This document shows, one piece after another, positions 44,850 through 51,235 of a stretch of 64,000 nucleotides of DNA (the first letter of the stretch is position 1; every line of letters begins with the position of its first letter). Location: assembly GCF_009930815.1 (NCBI RefSeq), contig NZ_CP022222.1, positions 2,708,501 to 2,772,500 on the forward strand. The letters are read 5' to 3'. The translations under genes were made by a program, and so were the position numbers. Origin of the DNA: Bradyrhizobium sp. CCBAU 051011 (GTDB taxonomy: Bacteria; Pseudomonadota; Alphaproteobacteria; Rhizobiales; Xanthobacteraceae). The notes below the pieces were generated by a model. The model did not search any database, was not told the DNA's origin, and was given only the letters and a program-made list of their open reading frames with translations.

Positions 44850-45839
44850 TCACTCGGGCTTGATCCCCGCGTCCTTCACGACCTTGCTCCAGTGCGCCAT
44901 CTGCGACTTGATATGCGCGCCGAACTCGCCAGGTGTGCCGCCGGCGGGCTCCGCCGCGATCTTCGCGAACGCCTCACGCACGCTCGCCGTCGCCAAGGCC
45001 TTGTTGATTGCCTCGTTCAGCTTGCCGATGATGGCGTCTGGTGTGCCGCTCTTCACCACGAAACCGAGCCAGTCCGCGATAACGAGTTCCGGGAATCCCT
45101 CCTCGACGACGGTGGGAACGTCCTTCAGGGCTGCCATGCGTGTTGGCGCCGTGACGGCCAGCGCTCGGAGCTTGCCGGAGGCAATCAGGTCGAGAACAGG
45201 CAGAGGCGTGATGAACTGATAGTGGTTGGTGCCATTGATGAGATCTCCGATCGCCTGCGGCAGGGCCCGGTAGGGGACGTGGGTCGCGCTCACCCCGGTC
45301 TGAAGCCTGAACTGTTCGCCTGCGAGATGGGCCGGCGTGCCCATCCCGCCTGATGAGAACGTAAGCTTGTCGGGCTGGCTTTTCAGCAAGGCGACAAGCT
45401 CCGCCATCGACTTGGCGGATACTGACGGATTGGCAACCAGAACGTGATGCGCGGTCATGACCTTGAACACCGGAGCAAAATCGGTTTCATGACGAAAAGC
45501 TATGTTCGACAGGAGTGCGGGAGATGCCGAGGCGCCCAATGTGAAGACCAGGATGGAATATCCATCCGCCGGTTGCTTGAGGACCTCGCCGGCTGCAAGC
45601 GTCCCTGCGGCCCCAGGTTTGTTCTCGACGACAATCCGCCAGCCTTCGCTCTGCCCAAGCTCGTTCGCGACGATGCGCGTGATGATATCCGGCGGCGCGC
45701 CCGCGCCGCCTCCGACGACGATGCGGATCATGCTGGACGGGTAGGGTTGCGCGACCGCCGGTTGGGCCATTGCTCCCAGGCTCACTGCCAACAGGAGGCG
45801 CCCCCACCAACGGTTTCCACGAAATGTCTGTGTTGCCAT
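44850..45839 (-). CDS. Tripartite tricarboxylate transporter (TctC/Bug-type) substrate-binding protein
   Basis: 329-aa periplasmic binding protein. The signal peptide ends AVAQP (about residue 31). Bug-family motifs are IRIVVGGGAGAPPDIITRIV, WRIVVENKPGAAGTLAAGEV, YSILVFTLG, LTFSSGGMGTPAHLAGE and ATHVPYRALPQAIGDLING. The ATG at 45839 has GGAGGG upstream. No TctA/TctB permease genes are here, as is common for orphan Bug proteins. It is divergent from an IclR regulator across 168 bp with three palindromes. The ligand is probably a carboxylate. Confidence 0.9.
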   Translation of the reverse strand: MATQTFRGNRWWGRLLLAVSLGAMAQPAVAQPYPSSMIRIVVGGGAGAPPDIITRIVANELGQSEGWRIVVENKPGAAGTLAAGEVLKQPADGYSILVFTLGASASPALLSNIAFRHETDFAPVFKVMTAHHVLVANPSVSAKSMAELVALLKSQPDKLTFSSGGMGTPAHLAGEQFRLQTGVSATHVPYRALPQAIGDLINGTNHYQFITPLPVLDLIASGKLRALAVTAPTRMAALKDVPTVVEEGFPELVIADWLGFVVKSGTPDAIIGKLNEAINKALATASVREAFAKIAAEPAGGTPGEFGAHIKSQMAHWSKVVKDAGIKPE

Positions 45840-45940
45840 TCTCACCCTCCTCGTAGATGCACAGCATCGTGCCGCCTCGGATGTCCCGCTCGCGAAGGAT
45901 CGGGCTCTGTTGTGCAAGAAACCACAGAAATCGGAGGCGA

Positions 45941-45998
45941 TTCCGCTAAGCGGAACGCTGAATTCCGGACTCCGGAACGCTGGACTCCGCGAAGCGGA
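45941..45998. promoter_or_regulatory. Three palindromes with 22-bp spacing, candidate IclR operators
   Basis: TTCCGCTAAGCGGAA (45941-45955), TTCCGGACTCCGGAA (45963-45977) and TCCGCGAAGCGGA (45986-45998). Their centres lie at 45948, 45970 and 45992, exactly 22 bp apart, so all face the same side of the helix. They end 9 bp before the IclR ATG and lie upstream of the divergent TTT gene. IclR-type sites are short palindromes of this kind. Confidence 0.78.
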
Positions 45999-46007
45999 AC
46001 GGAAAGA

Positions 46008-46847
46008 ATGGCCGAGTTCGACGGGCGAGAGGCATCGGCAATGCCGAGGGTCGAAACAATCAGAGGACTGGAGCGAGGACTGCAAGTCCTGCGGTTTCTC
46101 CATTCCGAGCCAATTTCGTCCCTGCACGAGATCCACGCTGCAACGGCGATATCCAAGCCCAGTCTGCTGCGCATTTTGAACACGCTGGAGCGGGCGGGCA
46201 TGGTCGCGCGGCGTCTGGCCGACGGCCGCTATCGGCTAAGCGTTTTCACGGACGTGGTGCGAAAGCGGGACCGGTACGACCGCGTTGCCGAGGCAGCAGC
46301 ACCCGTTCTGACGCAGCTGTGTAAGAAGGTTAAGTGGCCGTCCGATCTGTTCGTGCCCGCCGGCAACTGCATGGAAAGACGCGAGACGACTGTGCCGCAC
46401 AGTCCGTTCGTGCTCCCAGGGCTGCACAGCCGGGTTGGTGGCCGGGTGGGGTGGCTGATGACGGGCGTCGGGCGCGCTTATCTCGCGTGGTGCCCGGAGA
46501 AGGAACGGGAGGCGACTTTGCGCACACTCCGGAAATCCAACAACCCGGAGGATTGGTTCGCGCTCGACCCGAGGAAGCTCGAGCGAATTCTCAGTGAGGT
46601 GCGGCGCCGGGGTTACGCCACACGTGACCCAAGCTACGTGGCGGGTCGATACGGAGAAACCCCGGCTGATGATGGGGCAGCCGCAATTGCCGTGGCGCTG
46701 TTCGATGGCAGGCGTGTTCATGGCTCGATCAATTTTCGCTGGATCAGGACGGCATTCACGGTAGAGGACTTCGCCGCCCGGTACCTTGCCGATCTGCAGG
46801 CCGCCGCGCGCGAGATCGTGGGCTCTCTGCAGCGGCCGGCAAGGTAG
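46008..46847 (+). CDS. IclR-family transcriptional regulator
   Basis: 279 aa. The N-terminal winged HTH (RGLERGLQVLRFL, ISSLHEIHAATAISKPSLLRIL, ERAGMVARRLADGRYRLS) covers about residues 18-85, and the GAF-like effector domain (LTQLCKKVKWPSDLFVP ... GVGRAYLAWCPEKEREATL ... YGETPADDGAAAIAVALFDG) the rest. The ATG at 46008 follows GGAAAG; a second ATG lies at 46041. It probably controls itself and the TTT binding protein through the three adjacent palindromes. Confidence 0.9.
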   Translation: MAEFDGREASAMPRVETIRGLERGLQVLRFLHSEPISSLHEIHAATAISKPSLLRILNTLERAGMVARRLADGRYRLSVFTDVVRKRDRYDRVAEAAAPVLTQLCKKVKWPSDLFVPAGNCMERRETTVPHSPFVLPGLHSRVGGRVGWLMTGVGRAYLAWCPEKEREATLRTLRKSNNPEDWFALDPRKLERILSEVRRRGYATRDPSYVAGRYGETPADDGAAAIAVALFDGRRVHGSINFRWIRTAFTVEDFAARYLADLQAAAREIVGSLQRPAR

Positions 46848-46861
46848 CCGACACGGACTTG

Positions 46862-46909
46862 CTAGATCAGCCGCAATTCAGACTCGCATGCCCGTTCCTG
46901 CCGACGATG
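46862..46909 (-). pseudogene. radC: radC 3'-end relic, copy B
   Basis: About 48 bp that match the last codons and stop of radC. It begins CTAGATCAGC like copies A and C, has a 4-bp deletion, and matches again at CTCGCATGCCCGTTC and GCCGACGATG. The similarity stops abruptly 4 bp before the stop codon of the HEAT-repeat gene. Too short to have been a gene on its own. Confidence 0.7.
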
Positions 46910-46913
46910 TCTC

Positions 46914-48539
46914 TTAGTGGCGCGCCGCGGTCACGGCAGACAGCGCCGCAGCCGTCCTGACATCAGCATCTGGATCATGGCGTAGCGCATTCAACGCGCC
47001 TGCGGCCCCGGACGCGCGCGGCCCAACAATCTTGAGACCGAGCGCTGCCTGCTCTCTCAAGTCGGCGCGGTCCGTCCTGTCGAGCAATTTCACCAGCATC
47101 GGCACGGCCCTCTCATCCCCCGTAATCTTCGCCAGAGCGATAGCTGACCACGCAGCCAGCCCCGGTCGCGGGGAGTGCAATTGCGCGAGTAGCGGTTCTG
47201 CTGCAGCGCCTGCGGCAGGGCCGATCCGTCCCAGTGCGTCCGCCGCCCATTCGGCGCGCGGATCGTCCGGCTGCAGAAGAATATCCGACAGCACCGGCAC
47301 CGCCGCTGCGCCAATGCGCGCAAGCGCCGTTGCTGCCGCCGACACGATGATGCCACTCTCGTGTCCGAGCGCTGCTATTAGCGTTGCAAGGGCAGCAGGA
47401 TCGCTGGAGCCCATGGAGCCCAGTGCGTCGGCGGCGGCCCACTGCAAGTCCCAATCGTCGGATTCCAGCGCGGCAAGAACCTGATCGATCAGCGGAGCCG
47501 CAGCTGGGCCAATCTGACTGATCGCGTCGCATACAGTCTCGCCAAAGTCGGGGAACAGCCTTGCCAGATGGGGCAGCGCAACATCGATGCGGCGGTCTAC
47601 ACGCCACAGGGCCACTGCGGCTGCGATGATGGTCGACTCGTTTTCGCCGTTCAGCGCGTCGATGAGGAACGGCACAGCCGCATGCGCTCTCGGGCCCAGC
47701 ATGCCAATCACCTCGCAGGCGATGGGCGCCGAGCGTTTTCGCGCGCCCCGGACGACCTGACAAATTGGGGCAACGTAGGATGTGAGGTCGATGTCCTCCG
47801 CAAGCTCTTTCAGTTGACGGATAGCAATCTCCTCAACTCGCTCGGATGTATCCGATAATCGAGGCAAGATCAGGTCGACGAGAGTCGCCGGATCGAGATC
47901 GAGAGATCCAATGGCGTAGCAGGCGCTCCATCGGACGTCGTCGTCCGCGTCTGTGAGTGCGTCGAAGATCTCTTGCTGACGTGCGCGCAATGGTGCGAGA
48001 TCTGCGGCCGCTTTTGCAAGGCCGCCCAGGCCGTGCAAGGCAGAACGGCGATCCTCTGTCGTTCCTGCGCGTGCCATGTCGAACAGGGCCGAAATTGTGC
48101 GTTGACGGGCATCTCCGATCAAACCAAGCGCCCAGGCCGCGCGTGAGCGCACCTCCTGAACCGGGTCTGCGAGCAACGGCAGTATGCTGTGCGCGGCGAT
48201 AATCGCCTCTTTGCCGATTGTTCCGAACGATGAGCATGCGCGCTGCCGTACGGTGGGATTCTGGTGCTTTAGCTGATCGATCAGCGGCTCGAGGCTGTCC
48301 GGCGCACTATTGCTGAGGCCGTAGCTTGCGCTTTCACCGATCTCTTTGTCATCATCGGCGAGGAGCTCCAGCCAGATAGGAATCGCCGCGCGCGCGCGGA
48401 CGTGCACTCTCCGGCAGAGATCGGACAGGTCGCGGATGGCGGTTTGCCGGCGCGCACCGTCAGCATGCTTTATTTCGGCGGCAACGCGGCAGATGATCTC
48501 CGCTATCGCCTGATCAGACAAGGAGGGATCAATCAACAT
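46914..48539 (-). CDS. HEAT-repeat protein (PBS-lyase-like HEAT)
   Basis: 541-aa alpha-solenoid of about fifteen helical repeats of roughly 30-35 residues with the pattern A-x2-ALG-x2-G-x-A-A-x-PLL (for example RSRAAWALGLIGDARQRTI, WAADALGRIGPAAGAAAEPLL, WAADALGSMGSSDPAALATL). There is no signal peptide and no catalytic domain, so it probably acts in protein interaction. The ribosome site AGGAG overlaps the TAG stop of radC copy C, and the ATG is only 6 nt past that stop. It is bracketed by radC copies B and C. Confidence 0.87.
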   Translation of the reverse strand: MLIDPSLSDQAIAEIICRVAAEIKHADGARRQTAIRDLSDLCRRVHVRARAAIPIWLELLADDDKEIGESASYGLSNSAPDSLEPLIDQLKHQNPTVRQRACSSFGTIGKEAIIAAHSILPLLADPVQEVRSRAAWALGLIGDARQRTISALFDMARAGTTEDRRSALHGLGGLAKAAADLAPLRARQQEIFDALTDADDDVRWSACYAIGSLDLDPATLVDLILPRLSDTSERVEEIAIRQLKELAEDIDLTSYVAPICQVVRGARKRSAPIACEVIGMLGPRAHAAVPFLIDALNGENESTIIAAAVALWRVDRRIDVALPHLARLFPDFGETVCDAISQIGPAAAPLIDQVLAALESDDWDLQWAAADALGSMGSSDPAALATLIAALGHESGIIVSAAATALARIGAAAVPVLSDILLQPDDPRAEWAADALGRIGPAAGAAAEPLLAQLHSPRPGLAAWSAIALAKITGDERAVPMLVKLLDRTDRADLREQAALGLKIVGPRASGAAGALNALRHDPDADVRTAAALSAVTAARH

Positions 48540-48545
48540 GCGCTC

Positions 48546-48731
48546 CTAGATCAGCTTCAGCCCCTTCAAACTCGAATGCCCGTTCTTCCCCACGATGATG
48601 TGGTCGTGCACGGAGATGCCGAGCGGCGTGGCGATCTGGACAATCGCTTTGGTCATTTGGATGTCGGCCTGCGACGGCGTCGGATCGCCGGATGGGTGGT
48701 TATGCACGACCCTGCTCTTCTCGAGTAACAT
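48546..48731 (-). pseudogene. radC: radC 3'-end fragment, copy C (open)
   Basis: 61 codons, [20 protein letters not shown] followed by [17 protein letters not shown] and ending SLKGLKLI with TAG. It encodes the C-terminal MPN/JAMM segment of RadC including HNHPSGD but lacks the first about 160 residues. The first eight codons are not recognisably RadC. It is directly followed by the HEAT gene. Functional RadC activity is unlikely from this fragment. Confidence 0.78.
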
Positions 48732-48815
48732 ATTGAAAGTAAACGAATTGGGGGAAGTAATTGACCTGCGAGGGGACGGCGATTGGGGGCGGCTTTGCGT
48801 GCTCCTCCGTGATCA

Positions 48816-49046
48816 TCACGCTTCTTCACCGTCATCCACGTTGGGTCTCGCTGAAGCTCGGCACGAGACCGTATTCTTTTGATCCCAAGCATCAAGTTCA
48901 TTCGTTGGGTACAAAACAGCCTTGCCAATTTTGACGAAGGTTGGTCCGATCCTCATCGCTCGCCAATTTCGAAGAGTGCCAACTGAGACGCTGCCACGAT
49001 ATCTTTCGGAGACCTCTTCGGCGGTCAGAAATTTATTGTGAGACAT
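48816..49046 (-). CDS. Excisionase/AlpA-like HTH protein
   Basis: 76 aa with a MerR-type HTH_17 fold: FLTAEEVSERYRGSVSVGTLRNWRAM-type sequence followed by GPTFVKIGKAVLYPTNELDAWD. Such proteins act as excisionases or regulators in integrative elements. The ATG at 49046 has GGGGAAG upstream. It lies about 220 bp from the tRNA-Arg half-site. Confidence 0.8.
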   Translation of the reverse strand: MSHNKFLTAEEVSERYRGSVSVGTLRNWRAMRIGPTFVKIGKAVLYPTNELDAWDQKNTVSCRASARPNVDDGEEA

Positions 49047-49267
49047 CAACTTCCCCTACGCTAGCGACAAAGCGATCACATTTAGAAAGGCCATAGAGCT
49101 TCCAATCATGCTCGTGCACGGTTTGGTGCAACGGCCGCGCATCTGTTGAAAGGAGAGGATTGTCGCCGTCGCGAAAACGGATGTCGCGGGATAGACAAAG
49201 GAAGGGCTGTTTTTTCGCTACTTAGCCTTGTGCGTGCGCTCGAAGATCGCCACTGCTACGAGATCCA

Positions 49268-49314
49268 GACTACGAATCTGAGGGTCGGACGTTCGAATCG
49301 TTCCCGGCGCGCCA
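49268..49314 (+). other. 3' half of tRNA-Arg(ACG), probable attachment-site remnant
   Basis: GACTACGAATC begins an anticodon loop CTACGAA (anticodon ACG). A T-arm (GGACG TTCGAAT CGTTC) and the 3' strand CCGGCGC-G-CCA follow. No matching 5' half with D-arm or acceptor strand lies upstream, so this is not a full tRNA. Integrases of ICEs and phages recombine in tRNA 3' halves, so this is a likely attL/attR scar. The 5' part of the anticodon stem pairs with one mismatch. Confidence 0.68.
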
Positions 49315-49344
49315 TCTATCTTCGGTCCGTTCCGGACACATGGG

Positions 49345-50597
49345 TTACGGTTTATTCCGGAGACATAGGTAACACCTTTGGGCCGAACGGGTTGTCTATC
49401 GGTTCGAGTCTGCATGTCTCGTCGTGGAAGTAACCCAAATCATAGTTCATGAAGGTGACGAGCCAAATCCTGTCGCTCACCTGCTTAATCCCGACGTTCT
49501 GCCCAGCGAAGACCACGCTGAGGTTGATTTTCTGCCGGTTGAAGCAGATACGGCCGCATGTCGTTACGGTCGCGGTCCTGTCGTGGAAGGGATAATCAAG
49601 GTCCGGCAGGCCCTGGTAGATCCGCCTTGAGGGGATATAGCGCTCGGCCGGGCACTGCATGTTGAGCGCTTGGTGGGGCCGCTCGTTGTTGTAGCAGTCG
49701 ATGAAATCGTCGAACCTGGCCTGCTGCTGCAGGAAGTTGCGCGCGGCCGGCTTGATGGTCTCCAACTTCAAGGTCAGATGCATCCGCTCGTGGCGGCCGT
49801 TCTGCTGCGGGTTGCCTGGCTTGATCCGCTCGATCGCGATGCCGAGCCTGAGCCACCAGACCGACAGCCTGCTCAATCCGAACAGCGCATTGGGATTGGC
49901 AAAGGGAACACCGTTGTCGGTGCGGATGGCCTGCGGCAGGCCAAACTCCTTGAATGCGCTTTCAAACACCGAGAAGGCATAGGCTTCCTTGGTGGTGTGC
50001 AAGGCTTCGCAGGCAATGAGATAACGGCTGGCAAAGTCGGTGATGGTCAGCGGATAGCAGTAGCGGCGATCGGCGAGCATGAACTCGCCCTTGTAGTCGG
50101 CACACCACAGCTCATTCGGTTGGGCCGGGTGAGAGAGTGTGGTGCCCTCAGCCCGGTTGCGTCGTCGGGTTCGCCGCTTGACCAGGCCATGACGATCGAG
50201 CACCGCATGCACGGTGCTGATCGCGGGCGTGTGCACATCCGGATAAAGCCGGGCCAGCCGTTCCCTGATCTTTGGGGCGCCCCAGCTCGGCTTGTCCTGC
50301 TTCAAGCGCACGATCAGCGTCTCGATCTGGGTGGGCAGCTGGTTGGCATGGCGATAGGGCCGGCGCGAGCGGTCGGTGAGCCCTTCCAAGCCAATCTCGT
50401 TGTAGCGCGAGAAGATCTTGTAGCCGGTCTTGCGGGAGATGCCGAACTCGCGGCAAAGGCCCGCCATCCGCTCCCCGTCCAGCCGCCGGGCAATGAATTT
50501 TAGACGCTCATCCATGGGTTTACACGCCTTCCAGGGCATTTTGCGCTCCCCGCAAAAGGCCCGATTGTGTAACCCATGTCTCCGGAATGAACTGTCA
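49345..50597. mobile_element. IS481-type insertion sequence
   Basis: About 1.25 kb with imperfect terminal inverted repeats. Both ends share the core ATTCCGGAGACAT (49354-49366 and its complement at 50578-50589), and the match extends with mismatches to about 30 bp. One DDE transposase gene fills the element, with its stop inside the left repeat. No clear target duplication could be read, and part of the end motif (CCGGACACATGGGTTAC) is repeated just outside the left end. Confidence 0.82.
49352..50539 (-). CDS. IS481-family DDE transposase
   Basis: 395 aa. The N-terminal HTH (MAGLCREFGISRKTGYKIFSRY) is followed by a linker and an rve catalytic core: WCADYKGEF carries the first Asp, AIRTDNGVPF the second, and NGRHERMHLTLK the Glu. 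The C-terminal IS481-type tail contains NNERPHQALNMQCPAERY. The length is complete and the catalytic triad intact, so it may be active. The start is ATG at 50539; an ATG at 50515 is an alternative. Confidence 0.92.
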   Translation of the reverse strand: MPWKACKPMDERLKFIARRLDGERMAGLCREFGISRKTGYKIFSRYNEIGLEGLTDRSRRPYRHANQLPTQIETLIVRLKQDKPSWGAPKIRERLARLYPDVHTPAISTVHAVLDRHGLVKRRTRRRNRAEGTTLSHPAQPNELWCADYKGEFMLADRRYCYPLTITDFASRYLIACEALHTTKEAYAFSVFESAFKEFGLPQAIRTDNGVPFANPNALFGLSRLSVWWLRLGIAIERIKPGNPQQNGRHERMHLTLKLETIKPAARNFLQQQARFDDFIDCYNNERPHQALNMQCPAERYIPSRRIYQGLPDLDYPFHDRTATVTTCGRICFNRQKINLSVVFAGQNVGIKQVSDRIWLVTFMNYDLGYFHDETCRLEPIDNPFGPKVLPMSPE

Positions 50598-50659
50598 CCC
50601 CTCTCTCAGGAAGGGCATTCTTCACATGTCATCGATTTTCAGAACGGTCTACGACGCCA

Positions 50660-50686
50660 CCAGACTAAAATTTGCGTTTAGTCTGG
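50660..50686 (+). terminator. Intrinsic terminator-like hairpin
   Basis: Perfect 10-bp stem CCAGACTAAA / TTTAGTCTGG with a 7-nt loop, followed by GGAAATTTTTC on the plus strand. It lies between the IS481 element and the AlpA-like gene. No plus-strand gene ends nearby, so it may belong to sequence disrupted by the IS. Confidence 0.5.
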
Positions 50687-50890
50687 GGAAATTTTTCAAG
50701 CTCCGCTGCTTTCCATTCCAGATTGGAAGCGTGACCGCTCCCAATCCGCCTTTGTCTGCTCGGAGAGCCCAAACCGGGGCGGCGTCAGGCTGTCAAGGCC
50801 GAAGCCGCGAAGCGGGGGCGCGATAGCGCCAGCCTTTACGGTCTGACGCCGGTCCGGTTCACTGTCGCCGGCAGCAAGCGATCGCCGACC

Positions 50891-51106
50891 TCATCTGACC
50901 GCATCGAACTCGCGCTTCGGTCGCCATGCGACGGGATCGGCAATCCAGCGGTTGATGTCGGATTCATGCCAGCCGCTCCCGTTGACGCTGATCTTGATCT
51001 GCGGCGGGAACGTGCCCTCGGCAATCTTGCGGTAGATGGTGGATCGGGACAGCCCGGTCCGGGAAAGGACAGTTTTCAGACGGATGATGCGGTCTGGTTC
51101 GCGCAT
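50891..51106 (-). CDS. AlpA-family regulator
   Basis: 71 aa: MREPDRIIRLKTVLSRTGLS, then SRSTIYRKIAEGTFPPQIK and GWHESDINRWI, the standard AlpA (phage regulator/excisionase) pattern. GGAGG lies about 10 nt before the ATG at 51106. It is downstream of traA on the same strand by 130 bp and is typical of integrated conjugative or mobilisable elements. Confidence 0.85.
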   Translation of the reverse strand: MREPDRIIRLKTVLSRTGLSRSTIYRKIAEGTFPPQIKISVNGSGWHESDINRWIADPVAWRPKREFDAVR

Positions 51107-51235
51107 GGCCGCGCGGCCTCCTGCTGGCTGTTTCTGACGACTGCTGAGACCAGACAGGGCAGGCATTCAAGGGCACGCAAGCGGGTCTTACACGCCGCCG
51201 TACTTTGGCGAAGAGTCGGCGGTAAATCGGATGGG

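Noticed and set aside
49268..49314. Complete tRNA gene
   Set aside because: Only the 3' half is present; no D-arm or 5' acceptor strand can be folded from the upstream sequence.
49218..49415. Minus-strand frame of 65 codons over the tRNA-Arg half
   Set aside because: The peptide GTIRTSDPQIRS is a familiar artefact of translating tRNA 3' ends in antisense.
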